Source: Tissierellia bacterium
GTDB lineage: Bacteria; Bacillota; Clostridia; Tissierellales; Peptoniphilaceae
NCBI GenBank assembly: GCA_030537815.1
Contig: JAUNVF010000014.1
Coordinates: 1-47,172 of the forward strand
Length of the DNA: 47,172 nt
Direction of reading: 5' to 3'
Positions within the stretch are counted from its first letter, which is position 1. The number at the start of each line of letters is the position of its first letter. This document shows, piece by piece, positions 1-8,587 of the stretch. Position numbers and translations under genes: made by a program. Below the pieces are notes generated by a model. The model worked only from the letters and a program-made list of their open reading frames with translations, did no database searches and was not told where the DNA came from.

Positions 1-196
1 CTTCCTCTTCTTCCTCTTCTTCTTTTTCGACTTCTTGCTCTATCGTCTCTTCTTTTTCCTCTGCAATATCTTTTTTCTCTTCTGAGATTTCTTCCTTTAT
101 CTCGGTTTCTTTCTCAGGAGCTTTTGTTGCAGGGCTACAGGCCGATACGAAAACAAGCATGAAAGCCAAAAGCAAAGCTATTCTCCTCTTTTTCAC
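1..196 (-). CDS. Lipoprotein, N-terminal part (runs off left edge)
   Basis: The gene starts at a GTG (194-196) preceded on the minus strand by a strong AAAGGGGGAG ribosome binding site. The encoded N-terminus is MKKRR, a hydrophobic stretch and the lipobox VSAC, so this should be a diacylglyceryl-modified lipoprotein anchored on the outer face of the membrane. After the Cys the visible 45 residues are almost entirely Glu/Lys/Ile, a charged low-complexity linker. The functional domain lies outside the window, so no function can be given. The linker resembles those of the lipoproteins at 6952, 8588 and 11293. Confidence 0.8.
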   Translation of the reverse strand, partial: MKKRRIALLLAFMLVFVSACSPATKAPEKETEIKEEISEEKKDIAEEKEETIEQEVEKEEEEEEE

Positions 197-241
197 AATT
201 CTCTCCCCCTTTAAATTAGGACATAAATATCCCTTTATTAC

Positions 242-287
242 ATTATATCAAAAAATTACTTATTATTCTCTTTTTCTTATTATTCTC
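242..287. promoter_or_regulatory. Minus-strand -10 box with a direct repeat at its -35 position
   Basis: On the minus strand a TATAAT (242-247) lies upstream of the lipoprotein gene that starts at 196. A 12-bp sequence, CTTATTATTCTC on the plus strand, occurs twice (259-270 and 276-287), 17 bp apart. The repeats sit where the -35 box should be, and no good -35 is visible, so they could bind an activator. The region also separates the divergent pgs operon. Function is an inference. Confidence 0.35.
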
Positions 288-365
288 AATTCAAACGATA
301 ATTAGTCTTAAAAAAGTTTTTCATAAATCAATCCAAATATGTTATATTTTATAGTGGAGGTCGAC

Positions 366-1457
366 ATGATTTTATTATTTGCAATCTCAAGCATTTATAT
401 ATATTTTATATGGGAAAAATACTATAATGAAATAGCTCTAAAAAGTTTTAAACATGTCATCATGGTCAATGGCATTAGAGGAAAGACTCATGTATGCAGG
501 CTTATCGACTCTATTTTGAGAAGCAAAGGATATAAGGTATTCACCAAGACGACCGGAACCAAGCCCTTTGTAATCGATACTAATGGTCAAGAGATTCCTA
601 TTAAGAGGATAGGAAGACCGAATATAAGCGAGCAGTTTAAAATCATAAGAAAAGCATATAAAGAAAGAGCTGAAATAATTATAATTGAATGTATGGCGGT
701 CAATCCGGAATATCAAAAAGTCCTACAAAGCAAAATTGTAAAATCAGATATCGGTATTATAACCAATGCTAGATATGACCATATATTTGAAATGGGTAAG
801 AGCATAGAAGATATAGCCAATTCACTATCGGCAACCATTCCAATAGGAGGAGATCTTTTTTTACCCGAGTCAGATGATTTTATATCTCTCGAAAACAAAT
901 ATAAAGAAAAATCTAATATTCACAAAATTAAATTTGATGAGGAATCAATTTTTGATTTAAATGAAAAACTGGCAATAGCCGTGTCCGAATTTGTATTTGA
1001 CAATGACGGTGTTGACTATGAGATTTCAGAATTAAAAAATGGTATAAAATCTTATTTGCCTGATTATGGCTCATTAAATTTATATACGATATCCGAAGGC
1101 AATAAAATCAATCTCTTCAATTTATTTTCTGTCAATGACCCGATATCGGCAAATAAAATCTTAAAAAATCAGAAATTTGATTTAAAAGATATGGAATTTG
1201 TATTTAATAATAGAAGAGACAGACCTGACAGAATTTTAGCTTTTAAAGAATATTTTTTCAATGCGCATAAAGAAATAAAAATCCATATAGTCGGAGAAAA
1301 TAAATTTCTTGCAAAAAGAATTTTAAAAGATTTTCGATTGGTAATAGAAAATAATTACGACTTTCTGAAAAAAGAGGATACTCTTTTTATAGGTTTGGGA
1401 AATATTAAGGGAGCAGGCGAAAAAATCTTAAAATTAGCGAAAGGAGGAAATTCATGA
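366..1457 (+). CDS. pgsB: Poly-gamma-glutamate synthase, Mur-ligase-like ATP-dependent subunit
   Basis: PgsB/CapB is the ATP-dependent amide ligase that polymerises glutamate through gamma-carboxyl links at the inner membrane. The protein starts with one hydrophobic segment (about residues 1-16) and then has the Mur-ligase P-loop NGIRGKTHVCRLI near residues 34-46. YDHIFEMG further on fits a family metal/nucleotide region. An upstream in-frame ATG at 339 exists, but GTGGAGG ends 5 nt before the ATG at 366, so I take 366 (363 aa; B. subtilis PgsB is about 393). It overlaps pgsC by ATGA. The three-gene order B-C-W with coupled starts makes the call firm, although the polymer itself is inferred. 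Confidence 0.88.
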   Translation: MILLFAISSIYIYFIWEKYYNEIALKSFKHVIMVNGIRGKTHVCRLIDSILRSKGYKVFTKTTGTKPFVIDTNGQEIPIKRIGRPNISEQFKIIRKAYKERAEIIIIECMAVNPEYQKVLQSKIVKSDIGIITNARYDHIFEMGKSIEDIANSLSATIPIGGDLFLPESDDFISLENKYKEKSNIHKIKFDEESIFDLNEKLAIAVSEFVFDNDGVDYEISELKNGIKSYLPDYGSLNLYTISEGNKINLFNLFSVNDPISANKILKNQKFDLKDMEFVFNNRRDRPDRILAFKEYFFNAHKEIKIHIVGENKFLAKRILKDFRLVIENNYDFLKKEDTLFIGLGNIKGAGEKILKLAKGGNS

Positions 1458-1879
1458 GTATTTATTATTTTTACAGTCTATTAATCTCATTAATCTACTA
1501 TGAATTAGTAAATCTTTCACCTGGCGGTATAATAACGCCCATGTATTTCGGCCTTTTCCTATATGATCACAAGAGGATTGGATTTACAATCATCATATCT
1601 TTTTTGGCATTTTTCCTTGTAAGATTATTGGATAATATTATGATATTGTACGGAAAGAGGCGTTTTGTGACTTTTCTTTTAATAGCAATAATATTGAAAA
1701 TCTCTTTTTCAAAATTATTTTTTAGCTCAAGTATCTTCTCCATTAATGCTGAAAGCATAGGCTTTATAATACCCGGACTAGTCGCCAAAGATTTTGACAG
1801 ACAGGGAATAATCCCAACACTGATCAGTTTGGGAGTCGTTAGCATTATAATCAAATTAGTTTCTTTGGTGGTATTATGA
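1454..1879 (+). CDS. pgsC: Poly-gamma-glutamate synthase membrane subunit PgsC
   Basis: This 141-residue, very hydrophobic protein has about four to five membrane segments, close to the usual PgsC/CapC length of about 149. The N-terminus holds the family pattern NLSPGGIITPMYFGLFL, and PGLVAKDFDRQGIIPT occurs near residue 110, the region where PgsC carries its conserved charged loop. PgsC pairs with PgsB in the membrane synthase. Both ends overlap neighbours by ATGA, so the subunits are translationally coupled. Confidence 0.88.
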   Translation: MSIYYFYSLLISLIYYELVNLSPGGIITPMYFGLFLYDHKRIGFTIIISFLAFFLVRLLDNIMILYGKRRFVTFLLIAIILKISFSKLFFSSSIFSINAESIGFIIPGLVAKDFDRQGIIPTLISLGVVSIIIKLVSLVVL

Positions 1880-2919
1880 AAAATTTAAATAGATATCTCA
1901 TATTGCTGCTGATTTTTTTGATTATCAGCCTGTCATTAGTCGAGATGACTAAAAAAGAAATTTATACTGAATCAGATTATATCCATTCTTTGAAAAGAGT
2001 TGAAGAGGCTTTTGAAGAGATAAAAAACTATAAATTATCTAATGGAATAATAATCGACAAATCAATCGATATAAATGAAACCGGCATCTTGGGTCCTGAG
2101 TTTAATGGATTGACGACAACTCTTGGAAGTCTCGAGTCTAAAAGGACGGCTACAAATCCTGAATTAGTCATAGCCATAATCAAGGAGATAGAGAAACTAA
2201 ATCTGAAAGAAGGGGATCATGTAGCGATAAATATGTCGGGTTCATTTCCAACTATAAATATAATGACGATTATAGCAATTGAGGATATGAATTTAAAACC
2301 GGTGATAATATCATCTATCGGTTCGAGTAATTATGGTGCAAATGATCCTGAATTAGTTTATTTTGATATGGAGAATCTCCTCTACGAAAAGGCCCTTATC
2401 AATCACAAAAGCATAGCCATTAGCAGTGGAGGCGATAGAGATCTAGGTCTAAATATGGATTCTAAAATGCTGAAAAAGATTGTCGACAGAATAGATGTCG
2501 ATTATATATATATCGAAGACTTAGATGAAAATATTGATTATAGATATTCTATTTACCGCTCATATGATCCTAAGGCTTTTATAAATATAGGCGGAAATTT
2601 AGTCTCATTTGGATTGAATTCTAAAATTCCTATAAATAAATCGGGAGTACTGGATAGACTGCCAATCAATGATGATTCAAATGGATTGTCTCAAAAATTT
2701 TTAAAGGACAATATAAAAGTATTAAATATATTAAATATAAAAGATCTCGCTCATAGATACGACATCCCTATTGACCCGATTCCAATTCCAAGAATAGACT
2801 CAGATTATAGGAATATAGTTTATGTCTACGATAAATTCCTCATCTCTTTTTCTCTAATCATTGCGATATTCATGATTATAGTAATATCTTATAAAAGAAA
2901 AAATAAATCCATAATTTAA
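1876..2919 (+). CDS. pgsW: Poly-gamma-glutamate system protein PgsW
   Basis: This 347-residue protein has one N-terminal membrane segment (residues about 7-22), a long extracytoplasmic domain and a C-terminal membrane segment (about 318-340) followed by a basic tail. It matches the protein family that accompanies PgsB and PgsC in many anaerobes. Its biochemical role is not established; it may replace PgsA/CapA, which is not encoded here. The start overlaps the pgsC stop (ATGA). A stem-loop directly follows the stop. Confidence 0.75.
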   Translation: MKNLNRYLILLLIFLIISLSLVEMTKKEIYTESDYIHSLKRVEEAFEEIKNYKLSNGIIIDKSIDINETGILGPEFNGLTTTLGSLESKRTATNPELVIAIIKEIEKLNLKEGDHVAINMSGSFPTINIMTIIAIEDMNLKPVIISSIGSSNYGANDPELVYFDMENLLYEKALINHKSIAISSGGDRDLGLNMDSKMLKKIVDRIDVDYIYIEDLDENIDYRYSIYRSYDPKAFINIGGNLVSFGLNSKIPINKSGVLDRLPINDDSNGLSQKFLKDNIKVLNILNIKDLAHRYDIPIDPIPIPRIDSDYRNIVYVYDKFLISFSLIIAIFMIIVISYKRKNKSII

Positions 2920-2949
2920 AGGCTCTGCATTTGAAAACACAGGGCCTTT
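2918..2949. terminator. Stem-loop between pgsW and the response regulator gene
   Basis: AAAGGCTCTG (2918-2927) pairs with CAGGGCCTTT (2940-2949) with one G-T pair. It lies between two convergent genes and could end both transcripts, but neither side has a clean T-run. Confidence 0.55.
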
Positions 2950-2964
2950 AAAGATTTGTTGCAA

Positions 2965-3570
2965 CTATAATTTCAATCTGTAAAGATTCCTTGGCCTTCC
3001 CTTATCTTGGTAATTTAAATCTATTTCAATGGCTTTTTCCTTTTCCAAATAATTTAAATACCTGTAAATGGTTTTTGGATTTAGTTTTGTATTTTCTGCA
3101 ATTGTTTCAACATCAACCGGATCTTCACATGAAGCTAAAAAATCTATTACTATCTTCAATGTCTGATTGCTTATCCCCTTCTCATAATTCATCAAATAAT
3201 TATCTATACCTTTATATTTCAAATGAACTCTTATCCTAGAAATCAAGTCGAGAGCCTTTATAGGCTTAACAGAAAAGTCATTGACTCCCGCTTCAAAAAA
3301 AGCTTTCAAAACCTTAGGGTCCTCTTCTATAGTCAATGCGATTATAGGAATATAAGGAAGCCTTTTTCTTATTGATTTTGTCAATTCTACTCCATTCATC
3401 TCCGGCATATTATAATCTATTAAAACTAAATCTATTTTTTCATTATCTAATGCCTTCTTCACCTCATCCAAAGTTCTCGCAGTTATGCTATTCCAATTTG
3501 AATAGTCGCATATTTCAGAAATAGTGTAAAGAATGTCCTTATCATCATCAATTGCAAGAATATTAGTCAT
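2965..3570 (-). CDS. Response regulator, CitB/DcuR-like
   Basis: An N-terminal receiver domain (about 1-120) has the acidic pocket DDD at 8-10, the phosphoacceptor Asp52 in LIDYNMPEMNG, Thr80 and Lys102. The C-terminal half is a winged-helix/HTH of the kind found in CitB/DcuR regulators (KTIYRYLNYLEKEKAIEI then GRPRNLYRL). An upstream in-frame ATG exists at 3588, but a GGGAG motif is best placed for the ATG at 3570 (201 aa). That start overlaps the kinase stop by 8 nt, so the two proteins form a two-component pair. The target genes are unknown; CitB-type regulators usually control organic acid transport or fermentation. Confidence 0.85.
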   Translation of the reverse strand: MTNILAIDDDKDILYTISEICDYSNWNSITARTLDEVKKALDNEKIDLVLIDYNMPEMNGVELTKSIRKRLPYIPIIALTIEEDPKVLKAFFEAGVNDFSVKPIKALDLISRIRVHLKYKGIDNYLMNYEKGISNQTLKIVIDFLASCEDPVDVETIAENTKLNPKTIYRYLNYLEKEKAIEIDLNYQDKGRPRNLYRLKL

Positions 3571-4948
3571 ATACATCTCCCTCGTCATTTAGAATTATAG
3601 TGGCCTTTGTATATTCTCCCTCTCTGCTCTCAATATTTATGCTACCATCGTGGTTCTGAATTACTTTTTTAATAAATGCCAATCCCAATCCAGTCGACTC
3701 ACTTTCAGAATACCCTATCGTCCAAATCTTACTTAGCATCTTGTCATTTATTCCTATTCCATAATCTTTAAATATAAAATATATCCCATCCTCGCCTTTA
3801 AATACAGAAATCTCTATCGGACCCTTCCCATCGACTTTTTCAATTGCATTTATAGAATTCTCTATCAAATTAATGAAAGCTCTCGTCATCCTTATGCGAT
3901 TGACATAAACCTTCGAATCCTTGACATTATTTCTGTAATTTATATCAATATCTGAATAATTGGAGTATATATAAGATAATACTCCTTCCATCAAATTCTC
4001 TGTAGATGTCATATTTTTATTATCCTGATCTTTAAGTTCATTTACCATATCGATTATCAAATCGACAGATGAAGATATTTTCCCCATATATTCTTTAATC
4101 TTAAAGTCGTCCGATCTAAGCTCAGCTAAATTCGAAAGACCCTGTATGGTGGTAAGAGGAGTCTTAATATCATGTGCTATATTATTAATTTCCCTGTAAT
4201 TTCTAAGTTCCAGCGCTTCAAGATGAGATTTGTATATCTTATTTTTCGCCCTCATATTCATACTCGAAAGCAAATTAATCTTATTCTCCTTACTCAATTG
4301 AATCATATAGATGATTCCAAAAAACAAAAATATAAAGGTCATGGTTATAAAAAAATAGTCCATAAATTCTGACAACCCGAATAAAATTCCCAGATTTTTT
4401 ATATCGAGTGATATTTCGCCATGGCCTATCTTATAATCAGTCAAAAATGGTATCAGATCCAAAAACTGAAGCCCTATTAAAAATATACTGATATCGATCA
4501 ATCTCTTTGGCATTGATACCGTATGTAATTCCTTACTAATTAATATAAGAATCACGAGGATAATGCTTATTGCAACCATTGAAAAATCGTATTTTATATC
4601 ATAAGCAAAGTCTATAAAAATATAAACTAAGTAAATCATAATAAAGGTCAGAGAGCATTTCATTATGATAAAAAATTTGCTCTCTACTTTTTGCCTAAGT
4701 GAGTCGGCTATTAAATAAGCGCCTAAATAATGTGGCAATGCCCGAATACTATTCAGTATGACAAGAGAAATCGCAGCATCTATAAGCATCGTTATAGATT
4801 TGTCGTCAACTATTAAACTGAATTTCCCATATATGTCAAAAGTCTTTTCTGTGATAATAATAGGCATTAATAATCCGAGAGCAAGAAGGCAAATCCCATA
4901 AATTAAATTTTTGACCTCGATTTGAAATCTATCTTTTATCATATTCAT
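3563..4948 (-). CDS. Membrane sensor histidine kinase
   Basis: The first 215 or so residues carry about seven predicted membrane segments and no sizeable extracytoplasmic domain, so the signal is probably sensed in or at the membrane. The dimerisation/phosphoacceptor helix has His259 in NIAHDIKTPLTTIQG. The ATPase domain shows the N box with Asn364 (NLIENSINAI), the G1 box DYGIGI (395-400) and the G2 box STGLGLAF (about 418-425). It is transcribed first, followed by the overlapping response regulator, from the promoter at 5018-5046. The ligand cannot be told from sequence. Confidence 0.88.
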   Translation of the reverse strand: MNMIKDRFQIEVKNLIYGICLLALGLLMPIIITEKTFDIYGKFSLIVDDKSITMLIDAAISLVILNSIRALPHYLGAYLIADSLRQKVESKFFIIMKCSLTFIMIYLVYIFIDFAYDIKYDFSMVAISIILVILILISKELHTVSMPKRLIDISIFLIGLQFLDLIPFLTDYKIGHGEISLDIKNLGILFGLSEFMDYFFITMTFIFLFFGIIYMIQLSKENKINLLSSMNMRAKNKIYKSHLEALELRNYREINNIAHDIKTPLTTIQGLSNLAELRSDDFKIKEYMGKISSSVDLIIDMVNELKDQDNKNMTSTENLMEGVLSYIYSNYSDIDINYRNNVKDSKVYVNRIRMTRAFINLIENSINAIEKVDGKGPIEISVFKGEDGIYFIFKDYGIGINDKMLSKIWTIGYSESESTGLGLAFIKKVIQNHDGSINIESREGEYTKATIILNDEGDVYD

Positions 4949-5017
4949 AAAACACCTCGTCGGAAATCGCTAATCTCATCAATAGATCTATTTTCGTGAT
5001 TATAATATCTATATTTA

Positions 5018-5046
5018 ATTATATATTTAAATGAAATTATTGTAAA
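5018..5046 (-). promoter_or_regulatory. Sigma-A promoter for the two-component operon
   Basis: On the minus strand TTTACA (5041-5046), a 17-nt spacer and TATAAT (5018-5023) give a near-consensus promoter about 70 nt before the kinase start. Confidence 0.7.
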
Positions 5047-5074
5047 ATAGTCATATCGAAATTATTATCTCATT

Positions 5075-5098
5075 AAAAAAGACCGCCATCTTGCGGTC
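5075..5098 (-). terminator. Rho-independent terminator of the methyltransferase gene
   Basis: GACCGC (5081-5086) and GCGGTC (5093-5098) form a stem with a 6-nt loop, and the minus strand then reads six T. It lies just behind the stop at 5103. Confidence 0.85.
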
Positions 5099-5102
5099 AA
5101 AA

Positions 5103-5906
5103 TTAAATGTGAAATAGCATCATCCCAACTACTCTATCAATAGTATTCTTATATCCAATATCCATCGCTATTTTTTCCAATCGATCTCTCAATTCATTTA
5201 TTTCTGTATCATCTTCGGGATCATCTAAGAATCTATGTGCATATCTCAAAGAAGAAGCTTCAGGATCAAAATCTTTTTCTCCGAGTCTCCTTTGAAATTT
5301 AAGATCTGGATAATATCCCTTTATCAATAATAAATTTAAAATTGCCCTAAATCTTATCTTCCAATCAGTTTCTTCTTTATCGGGATAATCTTTTTTTATT
5401 AAATCATATACTCTTTCTTTTCTAAATATAAAACTCGAGATATATACATATGATTTCGAGGCGCCAATCAGTTTTTCAACAGTGTCCCATTCCCTTATCC
5501 CAGGGCTCATCGACGCAAAAACTAAATCGAATTTCTTATTCCAGCCCATATCCTCCAGTTTTATTTCTTTCCAATCACATCTTATCAATTCGTATCTGTC
5601 TTTGGGTATACCCTCTTCATCGCAAGCTATTTCAGCGTATTTTAACATCTCATCCGCAATATCTATTCCGATAACATTCGCTCCTGCTTTTACGAAGGGG
5701 ATTAAAAATCTTCCCGCCCCACAGCCTATATCAAGTATATTGCAGCCTTCGAGGTCAATTCTATCCTCAATAAAGTCCAGAACTACTCTATCAGGATTTT
5801 CCTTAGTATATTCGTAAAATTCCTGAGCTCTTTTATTCCATAAATCTCTTTGATTACTATGCTCTCTTTCTCCATTCAACTGATCGATATAATCTTTTTC
5901 CAGCAT
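5103..5906 (-). CDS. Class I SAM-dependent methyltransferase
   Basis: The 267-residue protein has a Rossmann methyltransferase core. Motif I is NILDIGCGAGRFLIPF at about residues 54-69, followed by the acidic loop VIGIDIADEMLKYA that binds the ribose of S-adenosylmethionine. FDLVFASMSP fits motif IV. No signal peptide or membrane segment is visible, so it acts in the cytoplasm. The substrate is not recognisable. Its ATG is preceded by GGAGTAGAG and lies 8 nt behind the D,D-carboxypeptidase gene, so the two are co-transcribed. Confidence 0.85.
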   Translation of the reverse strand: MLEKDYIDQLNGEREHSNQRDLWNKRAQEFYEYTKENPDRVVLDFIEDRIDLEGCNILDIGCGAGRFLIPFVKAGANVIGIDIADEMLKYAEIACDEEGIPKDRYELIRCDWKEIKLEDMGWNKKFDLVFASMSPGIREWDTVEKLIGASKSYVYISSFIFRKERVYDLIKKDYPDKEETDWKIRFRAILNLLLIKGYYPDLKFQRRLGEKDFDPEASSLRYAHRFLDDPEDDTEINELRDRLEKIAMDIGYKNTIDRVVGMMLFHI

Positions 5907-5914
5907 CTCTACTC

Positions 5915-6841
5915 CTATCTATTAGCTTCCAAAATACTTATTATCTCATCTGTTTCATAATATCTCGTGCTGGCATGACCCGCTCCGATAACTATTATCA
6001 AATAATCTTCATCCCTGCTATATCTACTTATTAGATTGTAATTATTGTCTAGCGATCCCGTCTTAACTCCCGTAATATCAGGATTATAATATCTTGAAGA
6101 AGTATTTAACATCTCATTAGTATTCTCCCATTTCAAAGTATTACCATTATCATCAGTATATATATAATAAGGGCTGCTCACTATATTTGAAATGACGGGA
6201 TTTTCAAGCAGTTTAAAAGATACTTTCTTCAAATCAATTATATTAGTATAATTTTCATCATTATATCCGCTAGGTACTGTAATATTCGTATTTTGATACC
6301 CCTCTTGCAAAAGATATTCTCCTAATCTATCTATAAAAAGATCAATCGCATCTTGAGGATTTAAAGTTTCCTCACCGGCAATTCTCCTTCCCGAAGCCGC
6401 TGCTAATGCATTTGCTGCGTCATTACCGGATGGTATGAGCATAGCCTTTATTATATCCTCGACCTTCATCTCACCCGGCTGTATATATGCTAATGAAGAA
6501 TCCTCTTGTACCAAATATATCTCTTCTCCAATATAGACAATCTCATCCATATCCAAAATCGTGAGAGCATAATCTATAACAAAAAGCTTAGCCAAGCTTG
6601 CCGGAGCAACTTTTAAATCGGGCGACTTTTCAAATATAATCTCACCGCTATTTAAATTGTAAACTCCAACAGCTTTAGACGATAGATTTTCTTCAAGCAT
6701 ACCAAAACCTTCAATTGCAATCCTACGCTTTTCAGTTTTAAAGATTTTAAAATACAAAATTATAATTATCGATAATAAAACTAATAATAAAAAAGTATTT
6801 TTCTTCTTATTCTTTTTTCTTCTAAGCTTTCTCCTCTTCAT
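5915..6841 (-). CDS. Serine-type D-alanyl-D-alanine carboxypeptidase (S11 family)
   Basis: This enzyme removes the terminal D-Ala from peptidoglycan stem peptides. All three penicillin-binding motifs are present: SLAK with Ser82 and Lys85, SGN at 138-140, and KTG at 260-262. The N-terminus is very basic (MKRRKLRRKK) and is followed by one membrane segment (about 16-34), so it is a membrane-anchored extracellular protein rather than a secreted one with a C-terminal amphipathic anchor. An upstream TTG at 6853 is in frame, but GGAGG stands 5 nt before the ATG at 6841, which I prefer (308 aa). Confidence 0.9.
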   Translation of the reverse strand: MKRRKLRRKKNKKKNTFLLLVLLSIIIILYFKIFKTEKRRIAIEGFGMLEENLSSKAVGVYNLNSGEIIFEKSPDLKVAPASLAKLFVIDYALTILDMDEIVYIGEEIYLVQEDSSLAYIQPGEMKVEDIIKAMLIPSGNDAANALAAASGRRIAGEETLNPQDAIDLFIDRLGEYLLQEGYQNTNITVPSGYNDENYTNIIDLKKVSFKLLENPVISNIVSSPYYIYTDDNGNTLKWENTNEMLNTSSRYYNPDITGVKTGSLDNNYNLISRYSRDEDYLIIVIGAGHASTRYYETDEIISILEANR

Positions 6842-6911
6842 TTCACCCTCCAAATAATAATTATAACATAATGGATATGGTTTTCATACTTTGAGGATTT
6901 TATTTTAAAGT

Positions 6912-6938
6912 AAAGGAACTACTGATTTTAGTAGTTCC
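6912..6938 (-). terminator. Terminator behind the PepSY lipoprotein gene
   Basis: A 9-bp stem, GGAACTACT (6915-6923) with AGTAGTTCC (6930-6938), is followed on the minus strand by TTTACTTT. Confidence 0.8.
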
Positions 6939-6951
6939 CGAGTATTTATTT

Positions 6952-7569
6952 CTATTCTATTTCCATCTCGATTATTTCTCCGGTCGAAGCATCTACTTTA
7001 TATTCGTATTCTTTATTTTGATAGATAAATTCAACTTCATAAACTACTCTTCCGTCATCTTCATCATATTCAAATTCATACTCATTTATATCGGATTCCT
7101 TGACGCCCGCCTCATCTAAAACTATCTTCTTTAATTCATCTTGGCTTAATAGATCAGGATTTGCTTCTAAGATCTTTGCATCATCATCAGTATCTATTTC
7201 TTTGCTCTTGATACTTCCATCTGTATAAATCTCATACTCGTATTCCTTATTACCCACAGTAAACTCGATATCGAAATACTCCTCATTATCCTTTTTCTTA
7301 TACTTATTTTTCTCAATTATGATTTCCGATTTTTCGACGCCTGCATCTTTTAAAGCGACTTTCAATGCCTTGTCTCGGCCTTCCTCCAAATCATTGGATT
7401 CTTCTTTTACTTCATCTTTTTTTGTCAGCTCTTCTTTTACTTCATTTTTTTCTTCAAATTCGATTATATTAGCATCTTCCTTGCTTTTCTTATCGACATC
7501 AGACGAACATCCCTGAATAGCAAAAATAGACACTAAGACTACAGCCATAATCTTGTAAATCTTATTCAT
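6952..7569 (-). CDS. Lipoprotein with two PepSY-like domains
   Basis: The 205-residue precursor has a signal peptide ending in the lipobox IQGC (Cys21) and then a Glu/Lys-rich linker. Two similar modules follow, about 65-125 and 140-204. Each has a helix (KALKVALKDAGV, LKKIVLDEAGV) and then strands with the pattern YDIEF..NKEYEYEI or YEVEF..NKEYEYKVDASTGEI, which is typical of PepSY repeats. PepSY domains are thought to inhibit or modulate peptidases at the cell surface; the partner is unknown. The gene starts 16 nt behind apt and probably ends that operon. Confidence 0.85.
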   Translation of the reverse strand: MNKIYKIMAVVLVSIFAIQGCSSDVDKKSKEDANIIEFEEKNEVKEELTKKDEVKEESNDLEEGRDKALKVALKDAGVEKSEIIIEKNKYKKKDNEEYFDIEFTVGNKEYEYEIYTDGSIKSKEIDTDDDAKILEANPDLLSQDELKKIVLDEAGVKESDINEYEFEYDEDDGRVVYEVEFIYQNKEYEYKVDASTGEIIEMEIE

Positions 7570-7585
7570 TTAATTCACCATTTTC

Positions 7586-8104
7586 CTAAATATTATATTT
7601 GATTAGAGATTCTACATTATAATCTCCATTCTTTTCTCGACCATTTAAATCTGTTAATTCAATTAGAAAAAGCATTGTATCTACCTTGCCACCCATCATC
7701 TCTACTAATTTAGCCGTAGCATTGACAGTACCTCCAGTTGCTAACAAATCATCGATAATCGCAACCTTTGCATCTTTCTCGACAGCTCCTTCCTGAATCT
7801 CTAAACTATCTATACCATATTCTAATTCGTATTCATATTCAACTGTATTTCCCGGTAATTTACCTTTTTTTCTAACGGGAATAAAGCCAATATTCATCGC
7901 ATATGCCACTGCTGAACCGAGAACAAAACCCCTAGCCTCAGGACCGATTATATAATCTATATCCCTGTCCTTCAATTTCTCGACCATGCTGTCTATCGTC
8001 TCTCGAAAGGCATCCCTATCTCTAAGCAATGTAGTTATATTTTTAAAACTAATTCCTTTTTTGGGAAAGTCGTCGATAATCTCAATATACTTTCTTAAAT
8101 TCAT
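7586..8104 (-). CDS. apt: Adenine phosphoribosyltransferase
   Basis: Apt converts adenine and PRPP to AMP in purine salvage. The 172-residue length is typical. The N-terminus has the family pattern IDDFPKKGISFKNITTLL, IIGPEARGF comes next, and the PRPP-binding loop is VAIIDDLLATGGTVNA. It lies 20 nt behind the DUF4491 gene and 16 nt before the PepSY lipoprotein gene, in the same direction. Confidence 0.96.
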   Translation of the reverse strand: MNLRKYIEIIDDFPKKGISFKNITTLLRDRDAFRETIDSMVEKLKDRDIDYIIGPEARGFVLGSAVAYAMNIGFIPVRKKGKLPGNTVEYEYELEYGIDSLEIQEGAVEKDAKVAIIDDLLATGGTVNATAKLVEMMGGKVDTMLFLIELTDLNGREKNGDYNVESLIKYNI

Positions 8105-8124
8105 CCTATTCTCCTATGTATAAT

Positions 8125-8445
8125 TTATTTTTCATATGCCTTGTCTTCAATATTTTCCTTTTTTATCTTATTTGGATTTGCAGGGAACCAACCTTTCTCA
8201 ACTCTCTTTTCCTGATCAAAAAGTTCCAATATACTCCAGAGACATGAGAATCCTGTTACGCTTAATAATCCACCTATAAACAGGCTTTCAATGCTGATAG
8301 CCGCTATTATAAATCCTATTCCCAATACAGCAAATACAGGCCATACCTTAGTACCAAAATAATATTCTGCCTTTATAACTATAGGATGAAATAGACCTAT
8401 AATCAAAAAAGTGAATATTCCCAAAATTAAATTATATATATTCAT
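8125..8445 (-). CDS. DUF4491 family membrane protein
   Basis: This 106-residue protein has three hydrophobic segments and the conserved features of DUF4491: GLFHPIVIKAEYYFGTKVWP near the first loop, GFSCLWSILELFDQEKRV, and GWFPANP at the C-terminal side. The function of the family is unknown. It is the first gene of the likely DUF4491-apt-PepSY operon. Confidence 0.85.
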   Translation of the reverse strand: MNIYNLILGIFTFLIIGLFHPIVIKAEYYFGTKVWPVFAVLGIGFIIAAISIESLFIGGLLSVTGFSCLWSILELFDQEKRVEKGWFPANPNKIKKENIEDKAYEK

Positions 8446-8534
8446 ATAAACATCCTTTCATCTAATTTACTCCAAGCTGACATATTATTTGTACCCTCTC
8501 TACACAAAGTCTAATCTGTTTTTTAAAAAAATGA

Positions 8535-8563
8535 TTGAATCTTTTTTATTAAACTGTTACAAT
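8535..8563 (+). promoter_or_regulatory. Promoter of the lipoprotein gene at 8588
   Basis: TTGAAT (8535-8540), a 17-nt spacer and TACAAT (8558-8563) precede the gene, whose RBS AAGGAGG is followed by the ATG at 8588. Confidence 0.65.
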
Positions 8564-8587
8564 TATTAAGAATATAAGGAGGATTTT

